A DNA stretch of 64,000 nt from positions 372,001-436,000 of the forward strand of contig OY970245.1 of NCBI GenBank assembly GCA_963715455.1. The letters run 5' to 3'. Positions 12,689 to 20,294 of the stretch are shown one piece after another (position 1 is the stretch's first letter; every line of letters starts with the position of its first letter). A program made the position numbers and the translations under genes. Below the pieces are notes generated by a model. That model ran no database searches. It saw nothing but the letters and a program-made list of their open reading frames with translations, and had not been told where the DNA came from. This DNA comes from VRUE01 sp963715455. GTDB taxonomy: Bacteria > Actinomycetota > Thermoleophilia > Solirubrobacterales > 70-9.

Positions 12689-12994
12689 TCAGCGCTCAGG
12701 CGAGACGATCACCAGGCGACCGTCAGCTAGACGGTAGGCAGTGCCTACCGGGGTCCCCTTGCCGTGCGCCCGGCGGCCCTCGTCCGGCGCCGGCAGCACG
12801 CGAGCTCGCGCCGGGGCCTCGGCGGAACGCCGCTCGACCTGGCGCTCGCCTAGGTCGGCGGCGAAGGTCAACCCGGCGATCAGGAAGGCGACGGCGAGGA
12901 TCATGCCGATGTCGAAGAGGTTGACCAAGCCGTCGAGCGGATCGCCGGCGTTCTCCTCGATCGCGCCGTGGCGACCGAGCCCAATCCTGCTCAC
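12689..12994 (-). CDS. DUF2149 family membrane protein
   Basis: 101 aa, with one N-terminal membrane segment (LFDIGMILAVAFLIAGLTFA) and a soluble tail ending GTAYRLADGRLVIVSP. That is the DUF2149 layout. Topologically it resembles ExbD/TolR: a short cytoplasmic start, one TM, a periplasmic or extracytoplasmic part. The GTG start overlaps the stop of the ExbB-like gene (GTGA), so the two are translationally coupled. As I recall, DUF2149 genes commonly accompany MotA/TolQ/ExbB genes, including near cobalamin genes in methanogens. Here it is the last gene of the riboswitch-headed operon. Confidence 0.72.
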   Translation of the reverse strand: MSRIGLGRHGAIEENAGDPLDGLVNLFDIGMILAVAFLIAGLTFAADLGERQVERRSAEAPARARVLPAPDEGRRAHGKGTPVGTAYRLADGRLVIVSPER

Positions 12995-13593
12995 CGCAGC
13001 ACCTCCGCTCCCCGCTCCAGCGCCGCCAGGTCTTCCGTGTACATGCGCGTGCGGGCCAGGGTGAGGGCGAAGGCGACTGTGCCGACCAATAGCCCGACCA
13101 CGGTCGCCCCGAAGGCATCGCGCATGTTCTCGGCGAGGGCGCTGACGTTGCCGTCGCCGAGCGCCGCCAGTCCGGGGACTAGCGGGATCAACGTTCCCAT
13201 CAAGCCAATCGCCGGGCCGGCGCGAACGAGCAGGCGCGTGCGGTCGAGGCGGCGCTGCACGCCCAGCTCGTAGCGCGCCAGGGCGTGCTCGCTGGCGCGG
13301 GCGCGATCGGAGTCGGTCGCTGTGGCAAGCTCGACCAGCGCCTCGGCGGCGAAGGTGCCGGGGGCGCTGTAGGCGTAGGAGGGGGCGTTCTGTGGCTCGG
13401 CAATCGCCCGCCTGGTCAGCTCGCCCAGGTCGAGGTCACGGGCGCGCACGCGGCGACGCCACCATTCGGCGCCGAAGCGACCCAGCTCTAGGGCGCAGAG
13501 CAGCAGCGCGATGACCGCCGCGACCACCACCGGCAGCTCGAGCGCGGCGGCGATCTCGGCGAGGCCGTCGCCGAGATCGATCGCGCCGCTCAC
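12991..13593 (-). CDS. MotA/TolQ/ExbB proton-channel family protein
   Basis: About 200 aa from a GTG at 13593 (VSGAIDLGDGLAEI); longer upstream starts would run through the palindrome at 13611-13665. There are three membrane segments: around residues 19-36, then a pair in the signature region AGPAIGLMGTLIPLVPGLAA and AFGATVVGLLVGTVAFAL. The signature is the ExbB/TolQ/MotA channel core. Known members use ion motive force to drive a partner (TonB, TolA or a flagellar rotor). No TonB-like gene is visible; the only obvious partner is the coupled DUF2149 gene. Confidence 0.85.
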   Translation of the reverse strand: MSGAIDLGDGLAEIAAALELPVVVAAVIALLLCALELGRFGAEWWRRRVRARDLDLGELTRRAIAEPQNAPSYAYSAPGTFAAEALVELATATDSDRARASEHALARYELGVQRRLDRTRLLVRAGPAIGLMGTLIPLVPGLAALGDGNVSALAENMRDAFGATVVGLLVGTVAFALTLARTRMYTEDLAALERGAEVLR

Positions 13594-13610
13594 AGAACAA
13601 CCTTTCGTTC

Positions 13611-13665
13611 GCGCCCCAATCGCCACGGATTCGAACGACCGGAGATCACCGTGACGATTGGGGCG
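13611..13665. repeat. Palindrome between the alpha-repeat gene and the ExbB-like gene
   Basis: Arms of 18 nt with one mismatch (GCGCCCCAATCG on the left, CGATTGGGGCGC on the right) around a loop of about 19 nt. It occupies almost the whole gap inside the minus-strand operon. There is no T-run. It may be an intra-operon processing hairpin or attenuator, or another palindromic mini-element. Confidence 0.6.
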
Positions 13666-13666
13666 C

Positions 13667-15232
13667 TCACAGAGCCTCCCCGCGACGACGCTCCCAGCCG
13701 GCGCCACCAAGGGCCGCCAGCAAGGCGAGTGCGGCGATGCCGAGCGCCGCCGGCTGCACGCCATCCTCGTCGGCCCCGGCGCCGTGCAGGCCGGGGGCGC
13801 CGAAGGCGAGGCGGCCGCCCTGTTCGCCGACCAGCGTGCCGGTCACTTCACGGCCATCGCCCCCCTGCCCTCCGGCACCGCCTCCGCTCGCCGCTCCGGT
13901 GCCCGCGCCGTCGCTGCCGCTGTCCGCCTCCTCTGCCGAGCCGGACCCGGAGACGGGCGCCTCGGGATCCAACGGAGGCGCCGTCGCTTCCTCCCGCTGG
14001 GTACCGGCCGGCTGCTCGGCGTTGTCGCCTCGCCGCGAGCGACTGTGGTCGATCGGCCGCCGGTTCCCGCGGTCGGAGATCGTCCGCGCGCCGCCGGGCG
14101 TCCTGCCCCTGCTCTGCGGCTTGGGACGGCTGAAGAGCGGCGCGCCCTCGCCACCGCCGCCGGCGATCACACCGGCGCCAGACTGGGCGCCTTCGCCCTC
14201 GCCGGGTTTCGGAGGCTCGGCCAGTTGTTTCGAGCGCGGCGCCGCGGGGATCGGCCACTTGTGACCACCCAGGGCGACGGAGCAGTAGGCGGTCATCCAG
14301 ATCCCGTTCAGGTCCTGGCTGCGTTTCCAGCGGATGTGACCATCGGGTTCCTGCAGGGATTCCATGTAGTTGAGCGGCTCTTCGCTGGTTCCGCCAGGGC
14401 CGGAGCGCCAGTCTTCGGGGTTCTCGCCCACCGCCCAGATTGCCTGCACCGCCCAGGCGGTCGAGGCGACGTTCGACTCGGGATTGCCGGGGAATTCGGG
14501 AAAGCCGCCTTCGGCGTTCTGGGCGTCGCGCAGGTACTCGACACCAGCTTCGACCGCGTCGTTGCGGCCGCGGCCGGCGGCGATCAGCGCCTGGATCGCG
14601 GCCCCGGTCATGTCGACTTCGTCGCGTGTACTGGTCGCGTTCCAGGCCCAGCCGCCGTTGGCGTGCTGGAGGGATTCGATCCAGTCGGCGGCCGGCTGGA
14701 GCGCCGCCTGCGCCGCCGGCTCGCCGATCGGGGCGAGGGCGAAGATCGCGAAGATCGTGTCGTTGACTCCCGCCTGCCCGCCCGGCACGTGCGGGAAGGA
14801 CCCCTCGGGACGCGCGCGGGCGAGCAGCGCCGCCACTAGATCGACACCGCCAAAGTCATGGGGATTGGCACCGGAAGCGTTGACGACCATCAGTTCGCGC
14901 TCGAAGGTGGTCGTGCAGGCGATCGGGTCGCACTCGCTTTCCTCGATGCCCTGGTCGTAGTGGGAGACCAGGTAGGCGAAGGCGTCGACGCCTCCTTCCC
15001 GGCGCTGGTCCTGGGGGTTGATCCCGGCCGCCGCCAGGGCGAGGGCGGTCCAGGCGCTGGTGATCTGGCTCGGTTCGCCCGAGGCGGCGAAGCCGCCGTT
15101 TTGCAGCTGGGCCTCCTGCAGGTAACGAACCGTCCTGTCGAGGGACGCTTCGTTGGCGGGGTTCGGCGCCGCCACCGCGGACGCCGCGAACAGCAGCCCG
15201 CTCAGGGCGAGGATTGGGGCGAGGCGGCGCAC
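13667..15232 (-). CDS. Secreted, C-terminally anchored alpha/alpha-repeat protein (transcobalamin alpha-domain-like)
   Basis: 521 aa. Signal peptide to about residue 22 (SAVAAPN). Residues of about 25-330 form squalene-cyclase/prenyltransferase-type helical repeats with QW-like motifs: LQNGGFAASG, HANGGWAWNA, NAEGGFPEFP. This is the fold of the alpha6/alpha6 barrel in intrinsic factor and transcobalamin. A Pro/Gly/Ser-rich linker of about 150 aa follows. The protein ends in a hydrophobic stretch (AALGIAALALLAALGGAGW) and ERRR, so it should be tethered to the membrane. There is no DUF4430 domain in this protein; a DUF4430-like domain is encoded just upstream, 4 bp away. Confidence 0.8.
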   Translation of the reverse strand: MRRLAPILALSGLLFAASAVAAPNPANEASLDRTVRYLQEAQLQNGGFAASGEPSQITSAWTALALAAAGINPQDQRREGGVDAFAYLVSHYDQGIEESECDPIACTTTFERELMVVNASGANPHDFGGVDLVAALLARARPEGSFPHVPGGQAGVNDTIFAIFALAPIGEPAAQAALQPAADWIESLQHANGGWAWNATSTRDEVDMTGAAIQALIAAGRGRNDAVEAGVEYLRDAQNAEGGFPEFPGNPESNVASTAWAVQAIWAVGENPEDWRSGPGGTSEEPLNYMESLQEPDGHIRWKRSQDLNGIWMTAYCSVALGGHKWPIPAAPRSKQLAEPPKPGEGEGAQSGAGVIAGGGGEGAPLFSRPKPQSRGRTPGGARTISDRGNRRPIDHSRSRRGDNAEQPAGTQREEATAPPLDPEAPVSGSGSAEEADSGSDGAGTGAASGGGAGGQGGDGREVTGTLVGEQGGRLAFGAPGLHGAGADEDGVQPAALGIAALALLAALGGAGWERRRGEAL

Positions 15233-15236
15233 GGTC

Positions 15237-16562
15237 CTAGTCCGGGACGCGGACCGTCCCCAGGCCGACGCTCGAACTGCGCCCCAGCAGATCGGTGATG
15301 GTCAGCTGCAGCGCGTAGCGAGCGCCGCGGGGCAGCCGCACCTGGGCCGCACTCTTGGCTTGGCCACTGGCTCTGGTCACGAAGCGAGCGCTCTTGCGCC
15401 CCAGCTTCTTCGACGAGACCGACCACTTGGCAATCCCCGGCCCCGCGTCCTGCACCTGCCAGCTGGCCCCGACGATCCCGTCTGCGACCCGGCGCCGGTC
15501 GAGGCCGCGCAGGGCGATCCTGACCGGGTTCGCGATCGCGGTCGCGGGCCGCCCCAGGGTGGGTGACCCGCTGCTCTGGCCGCCAGGGTCTTTCGGTCCC
15601 GGTTCTTCCGGTGGCTCTTGCGGCTCGGGTTCCGGTTCGAGATCGCTGGGCGGCGGTACGCGTAGCTGATCGTCGGCCGGCAGCGGCCCGCAGTCGGCGG
15701 CAGCTGGGGTCGGGACGCAGACGTCGAGCCGGTTGGAGCGGATCACGGTCTCGTTGCCAGCGGTCAGCTCGGTCGCCTTGATCCGCTGCCAGCCCGGCTC
15801 GTCGAAGGTGATCGTCGCCGTCCCGTCGGCGCCGGTCTCGACCGTCTCGGCACTGGCCGTGTCGATGCGTTCGAAACCCCTGACGGTGCTCACCACCGGG
15901 CCCACTTCGGCGCCTTCGAAAGGGGCGCTGCTGCGGATCGGCGACGGTGGCGGGGAGCCCTCGCAGCACTCGTGCCCCCACTTGACGACGGTCACCTCGA
16001 AGGGCACGCCGAGACTTGCCTGGGCGGTCAGCTCGACGCTGGCGCCCGAGTAGTCACCGGGGTAGAGAAGCAGCCGCGGCCGACCGTCGAACGCGTCGTA
16101 GACCCAGAGCACCTCGTCGCCGGCATCCAACTGGTACTGACAGCCACCGACCGAGGTGAAGACGTTGTTGACGACGAGGCCCCAGAAGTCCCCGGCGCCG
16201 AGGTCCTGGCGTTCGGGGCCCCACTGGGTGATGAAGTAGTCCTCGAAGGGTTCGGCGTACCAGTCGCCGTCGAAGCCCTCGTCGAGGATCGCCATCGCGT
16301 CGACCGAGGCAGCCGTCGGCGTGGGTCCGGGGGTCGGGTTCGCGCTGTTGTTGAGACCGTTGCAGCGGCGTCCCCATCCCGGGGCTTTGCTGTCACCGAT
16401 CCCCTTGACGTTGTGCCCGTCAGTGAGCACCGGGCCCTCGAAGAGGGTTTCGGTCTTCCCCTCGATCCTCACATCGACTTCGGTGGGCGCCGCCTCTGCA
16501 GCCGGTGCGCTGAGTACGACGACGATGGAGGCGACGAAAAGCGCCGCGATCGACTTGCTCAT
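15237..16562 (-). CDS. Secreted DUF4430-like beta-domain protein, first gene of the B12 operon
   Basis: 441 aa from the ATG at 16562, which has AAAGGGG about 9 nt upstream; a GTG further upstream is less likely. A signal peptide (ALFVASIVVVLSAPAAEA) is followed by a DUF4430-like segment. It has VDVRIEGKTETLFEGPV, then GDFWGLVVNNVF and DAGDEVLWVYD, the usual N-G and GD-x-W-x-Y pattern. Next come Ig-like regions and a Pro/Glu-rich linker (about residues 310-340), then a beta-rich C-terminal domain. DUF4430 forms the beta half of transcobalamin-type cobalamin carriers. With the downstream alpha-repeat protein, a two-part carrier is possible. Translation or transcription should be repressed by B12 through the riboswitch at 16599-16750. 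Confidence 0.78.
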   Translation of the reverse strand: MSKSIAALFVASIVVVLSAPAAEAAPTEVDVRIEGKTETLFEGPVLTDGHNVKGIGDSKAPGWGRRCNGLNNSANPTPGPTPTAASVDAMAILDEGFDGDWYAEPFEDYFITQWGPERQDLGAGDFWGLVVNNVFTSVGGCQYQLDAGDEVLWVYDAFDGRPRLLLYPGDYSGASVELTAQASLGVPFEVTVVKWGHECCEGSPPPSPIRSSAPFEGAEVGPVVSTVRGFERIDTASAETVETGADGTATITFDEPGWQRIKATELTAGNETVIRSNRLDVCVPTPAAADCGPLPADDQLRVPPPSDLEPEPEPQEPPEEPGPKDPGGQSSGSPTLGRPATAIANPVRIALRGLDRRRVADGIVGASWQVQDAGPGIAKWSVSSKKLGRKSARFVTRASGQAKSAAQVRLPRGARYALQLTITDLLGRSSSVGLGTVRVPD

Positions 16563-16598
16563 GCCATGACCCCTTTCCACGAGGGCAATCGACGTTGC

Positions 16599-16750
16599 GA
16601 TCGGAGGGAGGTCTCCTGGCTTCCGAGCTCCCTGTCCGCGCCTTCCCGGCCTCTCGGCCAGTGGCTGCCCGTGGGCATGCGGTGGGTGTCTGCTCGGTCA
16701 CAGTGGCGGGCCCGCGCCGGTCTCTCACCGGACTTCCCTGTCCACCGATC
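16599..16750 (-). promoter_or_regulatory. Cobalamin riboswitch 1 (controls the 16562-12689 operon)
   Basis: Read on the minus strand: a P1 strand GATCGGTGG, then GGGAAGTCCGGTGAGAGACC, then CCCGCCACTGTGACC (the conserved core), a variable arm, and finally GGAAGCCAGGAGACC with closing CCTCCGATC that pairs with the start. This is the RF00174 pattern. It ends about 35 nt before the operon's first ATG. Confidence 0.92.
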
Positions 16751-16795
16751 TCTATCTGCGCCCAGTCTAACCCAGCCCACACCATCGGCCGAGAT

Positions 16796-16844
16796 GCTGA
16801 CTTCGCCTTTCTTCGCCGATAGGGCGAGAAAAGGCGAAGTCAGC
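16796..16844. repeat. Family A palindromic mini-element (intergenic copy)
   Basis: A 22+5+22 inverted repeat beginning GCTGACTTCGCCTTTC and ending GGCGAAGTCAGC. It lies between riboswitch 1 and the 3' end of the transcobalamin-like gene. Same design as 597-645 and 49521-49569. It could serve as a terminator-like hairpin here, but has no T-run. Confidence 0.8.
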
Positions 16845-16857
16845 GAGCGTTTGGCTG

Positions 16858-18240
16858 CTATTCGTACTTCAGGTAGATGGTGTCGCCGACGTTGATCGTC
16901 GTGTTGCGTTTGGCTTGGTTCAGGGCGCTGCCGTCGATCGAGACTTTCCAGTTTTCGGCCGGGACTGCCGGATAGCCGTTGACCTGGGTGATCGCCCCTT
17001 CGCCGCTTGCCGGCAGATAGCCACTCACGCAGCTGGCCGGCGTCGTGCCGGCGACCGCCGCGTCGAGCACTTTGGCGAGCGTCGTGGTTTTCGCTTTCGG
17101 GGCGATGGTTACGGAACAGACCTCAAGCGGCGCTTCGCCGGCCTCGACGACCAGCGCCAGCGAGGTTGTTTCCGCTTCGCCGGTGGCGAATTCGGTGACG
17201 CCCTTCCACTGCGGGCCTTTGCTCGGCACCGGCGGGGTCGCGGTGAAGCCGCCGCTGCCCAGGGCGCGGACCGCGTTCTGACTGGCGTACTGGTTGGCCG
17301 TGCTGCCCGAGGTCCCGTAACGGAAGCCACCACCGCTCACCTGCTGGGAGATGAGGAAGTTGAGCGGAGTGACGTTTTTCGTGCCGGTGAATTCAGCTGC
17401 CTGGGGATCGAGTTCGCAGGCTTTCAGGCCCTGTACGGCCCAGGCAGTGGAGTCGGTGTTGACACCGAATTCCGATTCGAAGGCGCCGCTCGCTTTGACG
17501 AATTTCGCCACGAGATAGGCCTTGGCGTCGGCGATTGCTTCGTCGGTGTTGGCAACGCCGGCGCCGCAGAGCGCCGCCATCGCCGCGCCGGTCATGTCGG
17601 GTTCGGAGGGTTTCGCCAGCGCCGCTTCGTTGCCGGCGGCTTTTTCCCAGGTCCAGCCACCGTCGGTGTGCTGGTTGGCGCGCACCGCTGCCACTGCCTC
17701 GTCGAGCGCCACTAGGGGTACCCGCTGGGCGCCGCCCGTGGTCCGTGTCTCGGCCAGGGCGAGCAGGCCGAAGACGGTCGCGTTGAAGGTCGAGCCGTAG
17801 TAGCCGGGGCTTTCCGGCTGGTAGTAGGAGGCGACCCTGGCAATCAGGTTCTGCCGTTTGGAGACACGCGCCGGGTCGATGCCGGCGGCGTAGGAGATCA
17901 GCGCGGCGCGCTCGAAGTCGGTGGCGAGGGCGCCTTCGCCGGGCCAGGTCACCGAGCCGACGAGTGCTTCGTACCAGCTGCGCGCATCGCTGCCTTCTTT
18001 GCCGGCTTTGTTGACGTCGGCAGCAGCAACACCTGCGGCGGCTAGGGAGGTCAGCACCCAATCGCCGCCGAAGCCGGCTATTTCGCCGCTTTCTTTCTGC
18101 AGGCCTTTGAGATAGTTCACGCCTTTGCTTAGCGAGGAGGCGATCTGTTCGGGAGTGGCCGTCGCCGAGGCAGCGGCCGGGGCCAGCAGCGAGGCGATCG
18201 CGGTGGCGATCAGCCCCACTCTGCAGGTCAGTTGACGCAT
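16858..18240 (-). CDS. Secreted transcobalamin/intrinsic-factor-like protein (alpha repeats + DUF4430)
   Basis: 460 aa. A signal peptide (cleavage near ASATA) is followed by terpene-cyclase-like helical repeats from about residue 30 to 340 (FGGDWVLTSLAAAG, HTDGGWTWEKA, STAWAVQGLKAC). The C-terminal DUF4430 domain is at about 365-460 (VNGYPAVPAENWKVSIDG, then NVGDTIYLKYE). This alpha-barrel plus beta-domain order is that of human intrinsic factor and transcobalamin, in which cobalamin sits between the two domains. A cobalamin riboswitch lies directly upstream. AAGGAG is placed 9 nt before the ATG. Likely role: extracellular B12 capture. Cobinamide or corrinoid-loaded cargo is an alternative. 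Confidence 0.82.
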   Translation of the reverse strand: MRQLTCRVGLIATAIASLLAPAAASATATPEQIASSLSKGVNYLKGLQKESGEIAGFGGDWVLTSLAAAGVAAADVNKAGKEGSDARSWYEALVGSVTWPGEGALATDFERAALISYAAGIDPARVSKRQNLIARVASYYQPESPGYYGSTFNATVFGLLALAETRTTGGAQRVPLVALDEAVAAVRANQHTDGGWTWEKAAGNEAALAKPSEPDMTGAAMAALCGAGVANTDEAIADAKAYLVAKFVKASGAFESEFGVNTDSTAWAVQGLKACELDPQAAEFTGTKNVTPLNFLISQQVSGGGFRYGTSGSTANQYASQNAVRALGSGGFTATPPVPSKGPQWKGVTEFATGEAETTSLALVVEAGEAPLEVCSVTIAPKAKTTTLAKVLDAAVAGTTPASCVSGYLPASGEGAITQVNGYPAVPAENWKVSIDGSALNQAKRNTTINVGDTIYLKYE

Positions 18241-18258
18241 CGGTGGATCTCCTTCTGG

Positions 18259-18287
18259 TTGGGGACGGCGGGGCTCTCCGTTCCCAA
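18259..18287 (-). promoter_or_regulatory. Hairpin upstream of the RBS, probable riboswitch expression platform
   Basis: Ten-nt arms TTGGGGACGG and CCGTTCCCAA around a 9-nt loop. On the minus strand it ends just before the AGAAGGAG ribosome-binding site of the gene starting at 18240. There is no poly-U, so it more likely acts on translation initiation than termination. Confidence 0.5.
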
Positions 18288-18349
18288 CGCCGCAGCGAGG
18301 AGACCAAAAGACACACCGTCCGTTCGCGAGAACAGGGGTCCTTATGTGT

Positions 18350-18460
18350 GCGCCGGGCGGTGAGTATTCGGACTCGGGCGGGCGAGCTTTGGAAGCGTCG
18401 CCAACCCATACCGTTGCGCGTCAGTCCCGGATTCGCACCAGGTTCCCTCGACCGCTCGAC
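18350..18460 (-). promoter_or_regulatory. Cobalamin riboswitch 2 (controls the gene at 18240-16858)
   Basis: The minus strand reads GAGCGGTCGAGGGAACC, then GGTGCGAATCCGGGACTGACGC and GCAACGGTATGGG, a variable arm, and GAGTCCGAATACTCACCGCC. This is the actinobacterial cobalamin-element variant with the GACGCGCA core, and differs from copies 1 and 3. The ends of P1 (GCGGT and ACCGC) pair. About 110 nt separate it from the start codon, room for an expression platform. Confidence 0.85.
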
Positions 18461-18541
18461 ATTTGCAATCTAAACGCGGTGGCGGCGGAGCCAGGATCGC
18501 AATGGCCGAATCTTCTATAGGTTGGCCGCCACATAACCACC

Positions 18542-18694
18542 GGATCGGTGGACGGGGAAGCCGGTGCAAGTCCGGCGCGGGCCCGCCACTGTGACCGAGC
18601 AGATGCCCGCCGCACGCCACGCGGCAGCCACTGGCCAGACCGGCTGGGAAGGCGCGACGGGAAGCTCGGAAGCCAGGAGACCTCCCTCCGATCC
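18542..18694 (+). promoter_or_regulatory. Cobalamin riboswitch 3 (controls the gene at 18728)
   Basis: GGATCGGTGG opens P1. Then GGGAAGCCGGTGCAAGTCC, GGCCCGCCACTGTGACCGAG, a variable arm, GGAAGCCAGGAGACC and closing CCTCCGATCC. It is strongly similar to riboswitch 1 along its whole length, so the two look like duplicates. A weak -10-like TATAGG lies just upstream at about 18516. Confidence 0.93.
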
Positions 18695-18727
18695 CTCCAT
18701 CACACCCTCGAGGAAAGGGGTCAAAGG

Positions 18728-20287
18728 ATGCGATCAGTCACTGTCAGACGTACCTTCGCGCTCTGCGCTTCGCTGCTCTCCCTCGCCGTGCTGCCGGCAA
18801 CCGCCTCGGCCACGTCCAGCCAGGCCGAGATCGACGCGGCGATCGAGAAAGCCGTCGCCTACGTGCGCGCACAGCAGAAACCGGAACTGCCCGGCGAACC
18901 CGAAACCGGTGCGATTCCCGCCTTCGGCGGCGACTGGGCGACAACCTCACTGGCGGCGGCCGGGGTCGACATCGCCACGGTCGTCAACGGCGGTCCCAGC
19001 CTGCAGGACTACCTGCTCTACGAATACACACTGCCAACCTGGGATGAAGATCCTCCGGGAGGGACGGTCGCCGAGTACTCTCGCTCGACGCTCGTCTCCC
19101 ACGCTGCCGGCCTCGACCCGGCGCGCCTCTCGGCCACCTCAAACCAGCCGGCGCAGCTGGCCGGTCGCTGGAACCCGACGACGGGCAGCTTCGGCGAAGC
19201 TGGCGGCTTCAGCGCCGTCTACAACACCGCTTTCGCCATCCTGGCGATGGAGACGACCCCGCTGCCGGGCTGGGCGCTTCAGCCAACGGCCTCGCTGCTG
19301 CGCCGCAACCAGCACGACGACGGTGGCTGGACCTACGGCACGGCGCTGACGCCGGCCGCCCAAGCCGAACCGAGCGAAGAGGACATCACCGGCGCGGCGA
19401 TCGCCGCTCTCTGCGAAACCGGGGTGCCGGCGTATGACCCGGACGTCTCCGCCGCGCTCGACTTCCTGCGCGGCCGGCTGGAGAGCGGGACCGGAGGGAT
19501 CGAATACTTCTGGGGACCGCCGAACGCCGACACCAACGCCTGGGTGGTCAGCGGCCTCACCGCCTGCGGCATCGATCCCCAGTCGGCGGCCTGGACGGCA
19601 GGCGGCAAGACGCCGATCGACTTCCTGCTCTCGCTCCAGGTCCCCAGCGGCCCGGGCGCCGGTGGCTTCGGCTACGCCAGCCCCGCCAGCGCCGACTTCT
19701 ACGCGACCCAGGATGCGCTGCGGGCGATCGCCGGCGGCGTCTTCACAGCGGAGCCGCAGAGCCTGCGACCGCCGCCGCAAGTGGCGCCGGGAACCCCCGT
19801 TCCACACCTGCTCGCCATCCAGTCCGCCCCCGGCAACGTGGGGCTCTGCAAGGTGACAGCACCGACCGGCGCGCCACTGAGCGAGGTGCTGGCTGCCGCC
19901 GAGGCCACTTCATACCCGGCCGGCTGCGTGCGATCGCTCGCCGTTGCCGGCGGTGAGGTCGTCTCGATAAATGGGGTCTCCGCGGAGGGCGAGGATGAAG
20001 CTTGGCTGGCGCGCCTCGACCACGGCGCCCTCGCCGTCGCCGGCACGCAGCCGGTCGGCTTCGGCGAGCTGATCGCGCTGCGCCTTGGTCAGCGACCGAG
20101 CGGCCAGGGACTCGCCGCCGGGCCGGCCAGCAAAGCGGGCCCGGCAGGGCCGCAGGGCAGGCGTGGCCCCAAGGGCTTGCCCGGACGCAACGCCCACTTC
20201 ACCTGCCGGGCACAGCGCGGCAAGCGAGCCAATCGGAAGCGAATCCGCTGCAGCGTCAAAAAGGCCCGCACCAAGCGGGACAGGTAA
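18728..20287 (+). CDS. Secreted transcobalamin-like protein with collagen-like and basic tail
   Basis: 519 aa from an ATG preceded by GAGGAAAGGGG. Signal peptide to about residue 29 (TASATS). Helical repeats follow at about 35-350 (FGGDWATTSLAAAG, HDDGGWTYGT, TNAWVVSGLTAC), then a DUF4430-like domain of about 90 aa with VVSINGVSAEG and FGELIALRLG. It then adds about six Gly-X-Y triplets (GPAGPQGRRGPKGLPGRN) and a Cys/Arg/Lys-rich end. It is a paralogue of the gene at 18240-16858, transcribed divergently, and has its own cobalamin riboswitch. The basic tail could bind the anionic cell envelope, whereas its neighbour would be free. Function as B12 binder is inferred. Confidence 0.8.
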   Translation: MRSVTVRRTFALCASLLSLAVLPATASATSSQAEIDAAIEKAVAYVRAQQKPELPGEPETGAIPAFGGDWATTSLAAAGVDIATVVNGGPSLQDYLLYEYTLPTWDEDPPGGTVAEYSRSTLVSHAAGLDPARLSATSNQPAQLAGRWNPTTGSFGEAGGFSAVYNTAFAILAMETTPLPGWALQPTASLLRRNQHDDGGWTYGTALTPAAQAEPSEEDITGAAIAALCETGVPAYDPDVSAALDFLRGRLESGTGGIEYFWGPPNADTNAWVVSGLTACGIDPQSAAWTAGGKTPIDFLLSLQVPSGPGAGGFGYASPASADFYATQDALRAIAGGVFTAEPQSLRPPPQVAPGTPVPHLLAIQSAPGNVGLCKVTAPTGAPLSEVLAAAEATSYPAGCVRSLAVAGGEVVSINGVSAEGEDEAWLARLDHGALAVAGTQPVGFGELIALRLGQRPSGQGLAAGPASKAGPAGPQGRRGPKGLPGRNAHFTCRAQRGKRANRKRIRCSVKKARTKRDR

Positions 20288-20294
20288 GCCGGGG

